Shown here in pieces: positions 1-13,440 of a stretch of 64,000 bases of DNA. Origin of the DNA: Hydra vulgaris (taxonomy: Eukaryota > Cnidaria > Hydrozoa > Anthoathecata > Hydridae); assembly GCF_038396675.1 (NCBI RefSeq), contig NC_088933.1, positions 35,277,501 to 35,341,500 on the forward strand, in the 5' to 3' direction. Each line of letters opens with the position of its first letter. Position 1 is the stretch's first letter. The notes under the pieces were generated by a model, which was given only the letters and a program-made list of their open reading frames with translations, did no database searches and was not told where the DNA came from. A program made the position numbers and the translations under genes.

Positions 1-1006
<1,006 letters not shown>

Positions 1007-1191
1007 TAATTTGTTTATCTATATATTTTATATATAATAATAATAATCCATTTATTTAACCATAAAATATGAAAATTTACAATAATATTTATAAACTCAC
1101 ATAAATAAGGTTAGGTGTCACTCGTATAGTTAAAAACTAGTCAATGGAGTGACACCTGAACCTATAATTATAAATTATATATATAAATAAG

Positions 1192-1192
<1 letters not shown>
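1007..1192. other. AT-rich spacer with short inverted motif
   Basis: No gene is visible. The segment AGGTGTCACTC (1112-1122) recurs inverted as GAGTGACACCT at 1147-1157, giving a short hairpin of 11-bp arms around a 24-nt loop. It may be a degenerate fold-back element between two TA tracts. Confidence 0.6.

Positions 1193-1249
<57 letters not shown>
1193..1249. repeat. (TA)n microsatellite, about 57 bp
   Basis: Pure TA run followed by TTTA units (1250-1265). Confidence 0.95.
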
Positions 1250-1253
<4 letters not shown>

Positions 1254-1265
1254 TTATTTATTTAT

Positions 1266-1655
1266 TTTTACTTTTTAAATTTAATAATAATTATACTAAT
1301 TTAATAACATTTTTTTTTTACGTTTGCTTTCAGAATACTAATGGTACAAGTTTTGTTTTTTGATTTAGATTCTGTATCTCAATGATATCCTGGCCTATCG
1401 ATACGATATCCTGTTAATTGTAGTTTTATATATTGCATAAATATATATGCAAACACTCACACACATAAATTTTAAAGAAAATATTTATATTTTTATATAT
1501 ATATCTATAAATTGTATATTTTTAGCTTTTTTATATTTATCATTGTATATTACTGTTTGTATTAATTATTGTTCAAATTGCAATTAGTTCAAATTTACAA
1601 TTTAGTTTTATTTGCCAATTCAATATATATTATAGCCACGTTTAATTGCGTTTAA
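1266..1655. other. AT-rich non-coding stretch, nothing recognised
   Basis: No open frame of note. Short AT-rich simple sequence and a few TATATA patches near 1440-1510. Confidence 0.6.
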
Positions 1656-1659
1656 TAAT

Positions 1660-2072
1660 ATTTGGCGATATTTTATACAGCGCATTTAAGCGTTGGTTCA
1701 ACGTTATATTTCAACCTTTACTCGACGTCTTTGAGTCACGTTAAATCGACGTTTTACTAACAACGTTACAAATCCTTGCAAAATAGACTGCTTTAACAGC
1801 GTTTATGCAACGCTTTTTAAGTAACGTTTTTTCAACGTTAAGTTGCGACGTTAATACAACGCTTTTTATGTAACGCTTTTTCAGCGTTTATTTGCGACGC
1901 TTTTGTAACGTCATATAGTAACGTTTTTTCAACGTTACGCAATAACGTTTAATCAACGTCTATTAAACAACGTTACATATCTTTGCAAAATCGATTACTT
2001 TGTCAACGTTTCCGCAACATCTTTTGCGACCGGTTTTCAACGTTGATTCAACGTTGTCATGTTTGCTGGGAT
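1660..2072. repeat. CpG-rich degenerate CAACGTT repeat array
   Basis: About 400 bp in which AACGTT, CAACG and ACGTTT motifs recur roughly every 10-20 bases in both orientations, giving dozens of CpGs in a window otherwise nearly free of them. It ends in GATTCAACGTTGTCATG followed by TTTGCTGGGA. A longer phrase near 1763 (CGTTACAAATCCTTGCAAAAT) recurs with changes near 1972, pointing to a larger unit of about 210 bp. No ORF. I believe similar CAACGTT-rich repeats ending in a CCCAGCA motif occur in other marine invertebrates, but I cannot check this here. Confidence 0.75.
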
Positions 2073-2146
2073 GTTATCTTTTATACTTACCATAATAAAA
2101 TACTGAAAATGCATAGACAGAGTTTGTAGTTACTACTTCAAGAGAC

Positions 2147-2182
2147 AATAGTTATAAATTAAACGTTTAATTTATAACTATT
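2147..2182. repeat. Perfect 36-bp palindrome
   Basis: The two 18-nt halves, centred on ACGT at 2163-2166, are exact reverse complements. It could form a cruciform. It lies between the CAACGTT array and a second fold-back. Confidence 0.9.
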
Positions 2183-2233
2183 TCATTTTGCATTAGTGTT
2201 CTTAATTACAAAATATAAATGAAATGGTTTTCT

Positions 2234-2293
2234 TTTTGTGAATACGGAATTATGAAGTTTTGATCAAAACTACTTAATTCCGTGTTCACAAAA
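2234..2293. repeat. Fold-back repeat, 60 bp
   Basis: Arms 2234-2252 and 2275-2293 are reverse complements with one mismatch (GTGAATACGG against GTGAACACGG). The loop contains a perfect 16-bp palindrome around TGATCA. The phrase TTTTGTGAATACG recurs at about 2457, just before LINE sequence begins, and a 22-bp unit (ACAAAACATTTTAAGAAAATTC) is tandemly duplicated near 2357-2400. The whole 2230-2465 block therefore looks like one degraded MITE. Confidence 0.7.
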
Positions 2294-2465
2294 TTTTTGC
2301 GCTTGCTTACAAAAAAACTTGCGAGAGATTTTTCGTAAGTTTAACAGTATTCGCAAAACATTTTAAGAAAATTCTTTTACAAAACATTTTAAGAAAATTC
2401 AATTGAACTTACGTAAAACTTACGCCAAATTTTCGCAAATTTTTGACTTGCGAAAGTTTTGTGAA

Positions 2466-2867
2466 TACGCACCTAGGTGATGTGAATTTATATTGCTTTG
2501 ATTATCACGTCAAAAAAAACATTAATGGGTTTTATAATGGCCTATTTGAAAATGGAGCAGTTCCTCTAATAAACAAAACAACTAGAATTACTTAAACAAC
2601 TCCCTATGTTCTTTTCAATAGATATATATGCGAAAATTTTATGTAATAAAAAAAATTCATTTAAAAACCGAGTTTTTCATAACTTTTCATAATAAAAACC
2701 TTGAATCTTTTAAATACCAAGTACCTTTAATTAATTGGGACATAATTAACTTTTCTGGAGACATTAGTTTAATATATAAATCTTTTTTAAATTTTTATGA
2801 AATTTATGACATTAGTTTTCCCAAAGTAGAAGAAAATAACATAAAAAAATTAAATCGGCAGGGATAA
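2466..2867 (+). pseudogene. CR1-like LINE copy 1, fragment a (endonuclease C-terminus and linker)
   Basis: This is the first piece of a non-LTR retrotransposon ORF2. The translation shows a GDxN-type endonuclease motif (LGDVNLY), then FYNGLFENGAVPLIN and TTRIT typical of the apurinic-like endonuclease of CR1/Jockey elements. ORF 2628-2867 follows, covering the linker between endonuclease and reverse transcriptase. Several in-frame stops make it dead. The reading breaks at NRQG, exactly where the inserted element (2868-6279) begins, and resumes at 6282 with WITKG, a motif that stands contiguous in the second LINE copy of this window (near 62780). Confidence 0.85.
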
Positions 2868-3542
2868 TAGGGTACAGTGAGATTTATATGTATTTGAAAA
2901 AAATAAAATTCAAGCTTAAGAAAAGGTGTATTTCTATGTAAAATTTAATTTCATGATAGGTTTGTTATGGACCACTTTTTGATCAGAAAACGTCTTGATA
3001 CCCAAATTTTCATATTTACACATTATTAAAATAAAAAAAACTTAATTATAAAATTAATAAAATCCGTTTTTATGTAATGAACTCTCCTAATAAGCGCAGC
3101 GCCGAATTAATTTTAAAAGATATTTTCACTTGGCTCTCCGCTGTATAAAACTTTACTTGTTACTATTTTATTCGTTATTAGTTATTTGATCGAGATATTT
3201 ATAAATGTCGAAAGTTAAGACTAGATCATCCACCACTGCAATTTCAGATTTTATTGGACCTGGAAAAGATTTTATTCCTAGTGAACTGCATACAAACAGA
3301 GCAGTTATTCAAAAAGGAATTTTACTAAAAGAACAAAAAAGCATAACATGCAATCTACACCATAATAAATATTCTAACAAAGATCTGCAAAGAAAGCAAA
3401 TGTTAAGTTTCAACAGCCAGTTATTGTTGGTGAGAATTCGCTTTATTATAGAATTAAAACCCTTTGGGAGAAAGTAGAAAACGTTGTATGGGAAAGAACC
3501 AAGGCAAAAGTAAAAGAAGAACTTCTATTGAAGTTAGATAAG

Positions 3543-3766
<224 letters not shown>

Positions 3767-4568
3767 ATAAAACAAAAATAATATCTGTAAAAGTTTGGTT
3801 TTAGGTCACAGAAAAACAAGATATAGAATTATATGAAGAATATCAAAAAAATATTTCTCCTGATATTTCTCTCAATGACAACTATAATCCAGTTAATGTT
3901 AACTTTACTTTAAAACAAGACAATGAAATTAAATTGTTGGTTGAAAGGCTTCTAAAGGATAAATTAGGTGTCTATGCTTTCTTTGTAACACGATTTTTAG
4001 AAAAGAAGTCAATAAAAAACACAGCAATGGCTAGTATAAGGTAATTATATAGATTATTATTTTGTTGAGCAGCAAAATTTTGGATGATGAATTAATAAAA
4101 ATAAATATAAACTAGTTTTATTTTATAGGTTTGGGATTTCACCTGCTGCAACTGCAGCAATTGCTACAAGTTATCTGCAAGATTTAATTGAAGCAGGATT
4201 TCTCACCCCTGAATACTCTTACCTTGCTTGTGATCCTTCTAAGTTAATGAGAGCGAGAAAAAAAATCATGGTAGTAGCAAAGAATAATGACAACTTCAAT
4301 CTTCCAAAAGCAGATAATATTGGCATTTACTTTGATGGAAGAAAAGATTCAACAAGAGCGATGATAAATGATTCAAATGGACAGCTACATCCTATTATTA
4401 TCAAAGAGCAACACATTACTGTGACTATAGAACCTGGTGGTCGATATCTTGGTCATTTTACTCTAAATGCACATATTCATTCAGATAAGCCAGCTAAAAA
4501 GATTGCTGAAGGTGTTTATAATTTGCTGCAACAATATAATCTTACTGAATCATGTTTAGTACTTGGAG

Positions 4569-4675
4569 CTGATAGTACTTCAATTAACACCGGTAGTACT
4601 TCAATTAACACCGATAGTACTTCATATAACCGATAGTACTTCAAATAACACCGATAGTACTTCAATTAACACCGG
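4569..4675. repeat. 22-bp tandem repeat inside the transposase motif
   Basis: Five head-to-tail copies of GATAGTACTTCAATTAACACCG, with one shortened and one substituted unit. The unit encodes DSTSINTG, the motif that immediately precedes WKGG in this family. Because the copies are not all multiples of three, they shift the frame, so the repeat both duplicates the motif and breaks the gene. Confidence 0.93.
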
Positions 4676-5752
4676 CTGGAAAGGTGGTGCTATAACACAT
4701 CTTGAAAAGCTGTTAGGTCACAAATGCCACTGGGGCATATGCATGCTTCATTCAAATGAGTTATTTTTGTGTCACCTAATAGAAGGAATTGATGGACTAA
4801 CATCATGTAGTACTGACTTTGTAGGTCCTGTGATAAATATCTTGCTGATGTTAATAAAATGGAGTACAATCCTCAATTTAAAGCTCTTCCAGAGGGAGAG
4901 AGCTTTGTTGACATTTCAGAAACAATACTAAAAAATATGTCAACAGATCAAAAACAAACCTACAAGTTATGCAAAGCAGTTAAGATCGGCGTATTGCCAC
5001 CTAATCTTAGAGAAATTCAATGTGGCACCCTAAGTCATGCCAGATGGCTCACTACTAGCATGAGAATAGTCTTTATGTGGACAAGGAAACATGACTTAAC
5101 TGATCAGAATTTGAAAAATTTTGAGTTACTTGTCTTATTTTGTTTACAATTTTACTTTACACTTTTTTTTGACATTAAAGTTAAAGACAGACTTGAAGAT
5201 GCTTCCAATCACATTCTGTCTCAATTGAGAATTCTTAGAAATCAACCTGTTATAGTAAAAGAAATTGTGACTCCCTACATCCAGTTAGGCGCTTGGTATG
5301 CGAACCATGAAAGTTTATTAATCTCTTTATTATCTAGAAATAATGCAGAAGACAGCAACTTTGCAGTTGACCGAATTTTGGAACAAAGGGGTAATGATAT
5401 CCTTGGAGACATGCAAATAAGACCAAGAAAAACACCTAAACTGAACTTTGCAGCAACTACTCTTAAAGAGCTAGTCAAATGGGAAAATGGTGTGGTACAA
5501 GAACCTGTTTTTACTTGTTTGCTCACTTAAGATAAGTTGGTAATGCTAAGATTGACACCTCTAATAACTCCTTCTGTTAAAATTCATACTCAAAGTACCG
5601 AGCGTGCTGTAAAACAAGCGACAGTAGCATCCATGTCAGTAGTTGGACCAGATGCAAGAGATGGATATATTAGAGCTAGAGCTCAACAAAGAGAGTTGCT
5701 ACCTGTTTTTAAAACAAAGAAAGAAATTTTAATAAATTTTCAATGTCAATAG

Positions 5753-6140
5753 ATTTGAAAGATATCTTATTTTATTTATTGTTTTTTTAATAGTGCTATA
5801 GTAGTGTTATCAAAATATTATTTGGGTAAGGTGGGATAAACCTCCTGTTTTTTTGGGGAACCGCATCACTAGCACCACCTTTATTTCTAATAAAACAAAA
5901 AAAAAACAACTGTTATAAGCAAATTTGTTAATCATTAAAATCTCATTGAAAATTGTCCAGAATCTGCATTGCTGGGAGGATTCAAGAAAGATAATGACTT
6001 TGAAATAAGTATCAAAAAAAATTGCAACTGGTCTAAAAACATTATTTGCATTTAATATTTCATCGCAATGAAAAAGAAGGGCATGTAAAACATAATAAAG
6101 GACAAGTGTGACAAATAAGATTTTACTAAATTTTGCAATT
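5753..6140. other. 3' non-coding region of the 3.4 kb element
   Basis: AT-rich sequence between the transposase stop and the right TIR. The minus-strand open frame here has no recognisable similarity. Confidence 0.6.
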
Positions 6141-6281
6141 TCTAAAAGTGAAAATTTGGGTATCAAAACTTTTTCCGATCAAAAATATTTTTAAGTAAAC
6201 CCTATTTAAAATTTGATTTTACATAAGAATACACCTTTTCTTAAGCTTTTAGAAGAAAAAAAATTCTCGCTGTACCCTAAT

Positions 6282-6972
6282 GGATAACTAAGGGTATTCT
6301 AAAATCTTCTAAAATTAAACAAAAGCTTTATATTAAATATTTAAAATTAAAAATAACTGAGAAAAAGACCATCTATAAAAATTGCGTAAGATTATTTGAA
6401 CGTCTACGGAAAAATTATAAAAAATATACTACACTGATTTACTCAAAAAAATACAAATTAAGCTCAAAACGCACTTGGCAACTAATAAACGAAATTATTG
6501 GTAACACAAAAAAAATGTCGCAATCTTAGTCCTCAGTTATTAAAGTAGCTGAAAATCTTTTGCTTGATCAAAAAACAATTGCTTCCAAATTTAATAAATA
6601 TTTTGTATCTGTAGGACGAAACTTAGCCGAAAAACTTCCACACCCTAAAAAATTAATAAAGGCAAAAAGTTAAAAATTAATTTGACTCTCTAAACTCGTA
6701 TTTAAATTATTTTGATTTGTCTTTCAAAGAACTTGAAAGTGCTTTTAAATTGTTAAAGACAAATGAAACCTTTGGTCCTGATGATGTCAATGGGAATATT
6801 ATTATAAGCTGTTTTGACGTTTTAAAAGACATACTTTTCCAAATTTTTAAATACTCTATTAATCAGGCTCTATATTCAAAGAAGGAGAAAAAACTAATGT
6901 AAAACACTATCGTCCAATTTCTATCATCTCTGTTTTTTCTAAAATTTTAGAAAGAATTTTATACAACTGAAT
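6282..6972 (+). pseudogene. CR1-like LINE copy 1, fragment b (linker and RT N-terminus)
   Basis: Continues the LINE ORF2 after the first insertion. WITKGILKSSK, then a basic region, FNKYFVSVGRNLAEK, the RT start FKELESAFKLLKTNETFGPDDVNG, and RPISIISVFSK with a LERILYN-like motif up to the second insertion. These correspond block for block to the minus-strand copy at 62.8-62.0 kb. Several stops (for example near 6528 and 6900) show that it is non-functional. Confidence 0.85.
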
Positions 6973-7389
6973 ATTCAATACAGTGGCGTAACTGTTAATT
7001 GGTCCCCCTCCCCCTCGCCAAAAAAGTCAATGGGTCCTCCCACTTTTTTTCCAAATTTTAAAAAAATATATTTACAAATGAAATATCCAATATTTGCTTT
7101 TTATATTGAGTTAACATAACACGATTAAGTATATAAAAAATATTTATTTTATAAATTTGAAAAATAATCTAATCTATCTTTTCTCAAAATAATTATAAAA
7201 AAGAACGAAGATTGAAATTATGCTTAAGAGATGCATACTTAATAGCAAAAACTTTACTTCACTTGTGCCTATTTTGCAGAATTTATATTTTCATAATAGC
7301 TATACTATTTTAAGACAGTAATTCTTAGAATGCTATCAAGAATAGAAAAAAAAATTGAAGAATATTCTAAGAAACTTTATATTTGTTGA

Positions 7390-9846
7390 ACTACTTTAAA
7401 TATAAGTTTTTCTTCTTATTCGCAAATTCCGCAATTACTTTTTCTAATTTTAATGTTTGTGCTTTTTCGTTCTCTATTGCCAAAATTGCACAATATTTGT
7501 GACGCTCCTGAGACATGCTTTTTCTTCAATATGATTTGATAATCTTTAAATTGCTGAAAGATCTTTCAGCACTTGCAACTGTCACAGGTATTGTCATCAA
7601 TAGCAATATTGCTGTGTTTACATTTGAAAAATTGCTCTCCATAAAACTGTATTTGATGAGCAGTATGTCAGCTTAATCCTTTAATGTAGTTGCTTCTGTG
7701 ATGTTATTTTCAATAAAAATGATTTCATTATTTAATTGGGTTGAAAAATGTTTTAACAAACCGTCTGGGTAACAATGTTGCATTAATTTTGCTGATTTAA
7801 TTAAATCATCTTCAGACAATTTTATTAAACTTTGAGGTTGCAAAAAATTAAAAAGATTTGAAAGTTTTTCCATTCCAGTAAATCTATCACTTATTTGCAC
7901 GTTAACAATATCTATGGTCCTATAAAAAACATTTAAATCACTTCCACGTTTAAATCACTTCCACTTAAATCATCAAAATGTCTCGCATATTTGGATTGTC
8001 TCTTAACCTCAAATGTTGGTTTTATTTTCCACTTACTGCAAATAGTTACAACTAATTTAAATAAATCGTAATTCGATCTAAAATCTTTTAATTTGAATTT
8101 CAGAGTACCAAATAACGTGGCCGCTTCGTATAGATCTATGTACTTTATTTGTAAATTTTTTGAAGATAATGACGCATATAAAAACAAATTCAAAGTTTGA
8201 TATTCTGTCCCTATAATTTTAGAACTTCAGTTTGTTCTACTCTTTCCGAATATTTTAAAGAAATTTCAGTTAAAGTTTTGACTACATCTAAAAAGCGTAA
8301 CTTTATGGCTAATAAAGAATTATTTCTTGAAGACCATCTTGTTGGGTTTAATTTTTTTTATGTTAATTCCGACTCCCCGCTAAAATTTGATAATAAATCC
8401 CATCTTTTAATACTGTTGCCAAAAAAGAAGTAAATTTCTTATAAAATTATAAAAAAATTGTTTACTTCTTTACAACCAGAAACAGCGTCATTTATAACCA
8501 GGTTTAAATTATGACATGCACAATGAACATATTGTGCAGATTGCTGAATTTTTTATTTTTTTCTGAGCTCCGTTATGAATACCGCTCATCACATCAGCTC
8601 CATCATATCCTTGACCACGGCACTTTTTTAAATCTACTCCTTTATTTTTAAGCAATAATAACAATTAATTGGTTAAACCCACTGCTGAATGATCCTTTAT
8701 TTCATAAAAACTCAAAAATGTTTCCTTTGACAAGGTTAAGTGTCCTGTTTGCGAATTATGTGAACGTATCGAAAAATTAAACTCAATTTTTCTTTTCTAG
8801 ATACCTCTTGAGTTGTGTCAACTATAATAGAAAAAAAGGCAAATTCATTTATTTCCAATAATAATGTTTTTTCTAAATTTTGGCTTAAACATTGAATCAC
8901 TTCATTTTGGATAGCTGGACTAAGATATTTTATAGTGCCTTTAGGCTTATTGAGTACTTGTTTCATTTTTCGTCGTACTTTGACAGCAAACAAATATGAG
9001 ACAAAAAAATGCCATTGTAAATTTCATCTGCCAACACTTCATTATGACCTCTAAATGCAAGTGAGTTTTTTGTTAACATTAAATTGATGTTAAATAACCT
9101 TTCTAATACCATCTTCCAAAATGAAGCTTTATGACAAATTAATGTCTCTGTATGTATGACGAATTAATGTCTCATTAAGTGTACTGTTTTGTTTTCAATG
9201 ATTGTATACTTGACATGCTTCAATATGTTTTAGGCTATTAGCATGACTTTTTTTTTTTTCACTTAGCCCTTTCCTGTCTCGAACTCCCGAACGCCATTGG
9301 TTATTTTTATTATTTGAAAATAACCAACATGTTTCACAATATGCTGAGTCCAAAATTTTGGAATAACAGAGCCAAAATCGTTGCGCTCGACTAAATTTAT
9401 ATCCACAATAATAATAGTTTGTGGAAAACTATCTACAATTTTGTGAAGGATCTTTTTTAAATGGTCCTTGTGGTTTAGATCTTTCAGAGGAAATAATAAA
9501 TCTTTTTGTGCTACCATCAAGAAATTTTCCTTTAAAATATCCCATATCTGTTGTTATTGTATTTAATTCCGAAAATATATTCGGTTCTGGATTTGTTTCT
9601 TGTTTTTATAACGAGATTCATTATGATCTTTCGAAATTTCATTGTGTTCTAAGTTAATTGAAACAGATAACATTTCTTCTTGTTGGGTTATTGGGTATTT
9701 TTATCTGCAATTACTTCACTAGGTTTCTGTTCTACTGATGAAAAAAATAAGGATATCTTTTTATTGATTTTACGTAATTTATCATCAGCCTCCTTTTTTA
9801 ATTTCCTTTTTCTGGCTCCACTCATATAAGTTCTTTTTGAGTCCAT
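7390..9846 (-). pseudogene. hAT transposase (ZMYM-like family), degraded
   Basis: Relic of a hAT transposase, related to the better copy at 58.3-60.7 kb. The start codon at 9846-9844 opens into a basic N-terminus (MSGARKRKLKKEADDK). Fragments follow in several frames: 9520-9263 (cysteine-poor N-terminal domain), 8993-8736 with NEFAFFSIIVDTTQEVSRKE (around the first catalytic Asp), a CHNLNLVINDAVSGCK block near 8510-8450 (the conserved hAT C..H region), 8193-7933 and 7900-7673 (helical insertion), and ASAERSFSNLKIIKSY near 7600-7550 (hATC dimerisation motif). Frameshifts and stops between the blocks make it inactive. Confidence 0.85.
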
Positions 9847-10509
9847 GCTATTATAAGAAAAATATTTTATTAGAACAATTATATTTATGTATTAACCTTA
9901 TAGATATAAATATATATAGCTAAATACTTTTGAATAAATAATAGACTTATTTTGTATTTATTCTTTAGTTCGTGTTTTGAGTCCGCCCTTTTAATTTTTA
10001 TAAATACATAATTTGTGTTTCTTTGTTAATTCATACTATCCCCGTACTATAACAAAACCTAGTGCGTACTCTACACAAAAACATGGTTTTACTTTTATCG
10101 CGTTTATATACATTTTTTAATTTAAAAACTCAAAATCTTAGTAATTAATTTGTATAGGAAATTTTGAAATCGCTAGAATAAAATTGCAAGATTTTTTTTA
10201 ACTAGCAGTTAAAAAATAATTACCAATGTTATAAATATAACTAGTTTATTACCTATTAGCTAAACATTTTGATAACTTAACATATTGTAATGAAAATTAT
10301 AACTATATGATTTTAATTCCTTTGCATGAATGCATATAAAAAGAAAAGCACTTACCTTCTAAATATAATAAATTTAATAATTTATACTTAATTTTCCACT
10401 CTAAAATCACTTAACTTTATTGACAAATATTAAATTACTAAATTATATCAGCGGTATTTCTTTAATGAACAACGTTAATATTCACTAATGTTCACTAATT
10501 TTAATTAGA

Positions 10510-10700
10510 AATTCTATAACGGAGTTGCAATTGAAATTAAATTCTGTAATAGAATTTCTATTGAAATTTAATTCTCCAATAGAATATTAAAACTTCTAAT
10601 AAAACTAAATCTATAATAGAATTTCTATTAAAATTAAATTCTATAATAGAATTTCTATTGAAACAAAATTCTATAATAGAGTTCCTATTATAGAAAAAGA
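10510..10700. repeat. Imperfect tandem repeat of AATTCTATAATAGAATTTCTATT
   Basis: About six divergent copies of a self-complementary unit of about 30-35 bp, just inside the right TIR of the hAT element. It is probably subterminal repeat sequence of that element. Confidence 0.75.
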
Positions 10701-10810
10701 ATCTGTTTTTCATTTAAGAATACGTGAAAAATCTTCGTGGGGCCCTCTAAACTCCGGGCCCACCCGCCTTGCGGGGTTGTGCAACTGCTAGTTACGCCAC
10801 TGATACAATC

Positions 10811-12440
10811 ACCTTTTAGCAAACAAATTATTATGCAATATGGATTCAAAAAAAATAATTCAACAGAGCTTGCTATTATTCAGCTTAAAAGAAGTATATC
10901 AGACTCCTCTAACAGTTCTAAATTCACATTGCGAATATTTATTGATTTAGCAAAAACGTTTGATACAATTGATCATAAAATTCTTGCTTAAAAAATTTAA
11001 AATATTATGGTATAACAGGCAATGTTTTATAATGATTGAAAAGTTATTTAACTAATCGGAAAGAATTTGTTTACGCCGATGAAACATTTTCATCAAATAT
11101 GTTAAATATTACATTAGTGGATTTCCTCAAGGATCCATTTTAGGATCTCTTCTTTTTCTTATTTTTAATAATGATCTATATAAAGCCACGAATTTATTAA
11201 CAACTATGTTGGCTGATGACACTAATTTATTTATGTCACAAAAAAGCATTCCTACTCTGTTTTATTACGAGAACATAGAGTTAATCAAAATATCTGACTT
11301 GTTTAAGACTAACAAATTGTCTCTTAACATTGATAAAACTAAATGGATTCTTTTTGATCCTCTTATCAAACAACATAAACTGCAAATTAACATGCCTCAT
11401 CTTGTTATTGACAATATACAAATCAAACAAGTAGCAGTAACCAACTTTCTAGGTGTTTGTATAGATGAAAATCCTACATGGAAAGTAAGATTAAAAACTT
11501 ATCAAATAAAATTTCAAAAAGTATAGGAATATTGTACAAAGCAAAAAATATTTTAAATAAACATACTTTAGTACAATTATATCACTCATTTATACAATTA
11601 CATCACTCACGGTTATATTCACAACTATATCACTATTATATATACTCTCAATTATATCACTATTTATACTCACAATTATATCACTTATATCAATTAATCA
11701 ATTATATCAATTATATCACTTATATCAATTATATCAATTACATCAATTATATCACTTATATCACTTATATCAATTATATCAACTATATCAATTATATCAC
11801 ACAATTAAACTCACAACTTTATCACTATTGTATATACTCACAATTATATCACTCACGGTTCATACAATTATATCACTCACGGGTAGTACAAATAAAAATA
11901 AACTTAAACCTCTTTATTATCAGCAGAAGCATGAAGCACGTCTTATATATTTTAAAGATCGTTTAATACTCATGCCAAGCCTCTATTATTTAAAATAAAA
12001 GTTTTTAATATATCTAAGTTTTATATTTTTAATATTCTTTGTTTTATGTTTAAATGTAAAACCAATTCATCCCAATTTCTTTCCATAATTTGTATTCATT
12101 AAAAGATAAAAATAAATACATTTTACGCAATGATAATTTTATTAGGCAGCCCAACTTTTAAACAAACCTTTTTAAATTTTGTATTGGTTATCGCGGACCA
12201 TTCTAATGGAATAAAATGGTTTAAAAAAATTTTACTGAGGATTTCATTTATCAAAGTAACTACTTTTGTTTTAAACAATAGCCTTAAGAACTCATTTTTA
12301 CAATTAAAAATTTAAAAATATACTTCTGATATTTTTAAGTGATCTTCCTATTTACCCCTTTATTTTACCGTGGATTTATAAAAATTGATAGGTATCATTA
12401 ACTACTGTAATCTACATATATAATAGATATAACACATTTT
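10811..12440 (+). pseudogene. CR1-like LINE copy 1, fragment c (RT core to C-terminus)
   Basis: Reverse transcriptase core and C-terminus of the split LINE. Motifs in order: QYGFKKNNSTELAI; FIDLAKTFDTIDHKIL (first catalytic Asp); FPQGSILGSLLFL; MLADDTNLF at 11206 (the ADD catalytic pair); NKLSLNIDKTK; TNFLGVCIDENPTW; NKHTLVQLYHSF. A minisatellite then interrupts (11570-11890). After it come KLKPLYYQQKHEARLIYFKDR and a C-terminal RQPNFKQTF-like block near 12145. Many frameshifts. The tail may extend to about 12620, where a CGACGACAAGATCGTATGG segment could be part of the 3' UTR. Confidence 0.88.
11570..11890. repeat. Minisatellite grown from LINE coding sequence
   Basis: About 20 imperfect units built from ACAATTATATCACT and ATCAATTAT with occasional CACGGTT. 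The LINE reading QLYHSFI leads into the array and coding similarity resumes after it, so the array has expanded inside the ORF at this point. Translation gives QLYH and NYI repeats. Confidence 0.9.
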
Positions 12441-13440
12441 GTATTTATAACAGAATATTTTAAGTTTCTTATTTCGTTAACTTATTTTTTATCTTGTAAA
12501 TATCTTATAAATTTTAACAAGAACATTTCTTAGTGGTACTCGACGACAAGATCGTATGGTCTTTTACGAGTCTCCGCGTTCTTTTATTTTTTAATAACGA
12601 TCATTATATATATGTTTTTTTATTTTAAAGTATTTGTATTTTAAATAATAATATGTTGATAAACATTCATAACAAGTTGCGTTACATGGTAAATGTTATT
12701 ATCATTTTACTTTTAAACGCACTTTTTTATATAAAAAAATAATAATTAAAATTTTAATTGTTATTTTCAATTAACTATTGCTAAAGCATATAATTTTGTG
12801 AATACTTTTGTGTAATCATTTTCACAATTGGTGAATATTTGAAATAATTTCTTTACTTTGTAATTACTTTTTTATAAAACTGATCACTTTTTTTTGACAA
12901 CTTAAATTTTGTAGTGGCTGGTGACATTTAGTCAAACAAAACTCAGTTACCAACTGCTAATAATTAATGCTATATGTTGTTGATAGTCCTAAATTGAAAT
13001 ACGCAACAGTCTTACTTTACTTCATGTCTTTTTGAATTATCTTTCACTGTTTATCTCTTATCTAACTACATATAAAGTTCAACAATGTAAATGTTCACTG
13101 GATTTATATACATTTCATGGCTAAAATGTTTGGCCTTTTATGAATCTGCTTCGCAGCTTTTCTTTCATAAAAATAGCAATAACCAAAACAAACATAAAAA
13201 CAATTGAACATCCTCTTACCCCTTCAAAGCCTATTTTAACAGATAAACTACAATAAAAAAAGAGACATCAAGTTTTTTTGTACAAATATTTGTTTCTGTA
13301 TTTTGTAAACCCTAACATAAAACTACTAATAATAATTTTTTATTGAAGTTAAACTTAGAATTAAGATATAACTACTGTTAGATACCATGAAAGTTTTTGG
13401 CAATAGGTAGCGTTTTCTATAAAAACGAGTGTTTTATTCA
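12441..13440. other. AT-rich stretch, LINE tail then nothing recognised
   Basis: 12441-12620 is probably the LINE 3' tail. From there to 13440 I see no ORF, RNA gene or organised repeat. Confidence 0.6.

Larger units (their letters stand above)
6981..10802 (-). mobile_element. hAT-type DNA transposon inserted in the LINE
   Basis: Ends are CAGTGGCGTAACT (6981 on) and its inverse AGTTACGCCACTG (ending 10802), a classic hAT terminal repeat. Flanking 8-mers ATTCAATA (6973-6980) and ATACAATC (10803-10810) match at 6 of 8 positions, as expected for an aged 8-bp TSD. LINE coding sequence resumes at about 10811. The interior carries a broken minus-strand transposase. The region 10510-10690 is a patchwork of ATTCTATAATAGAATTTCTATT units. 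Confidence 0.9.
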
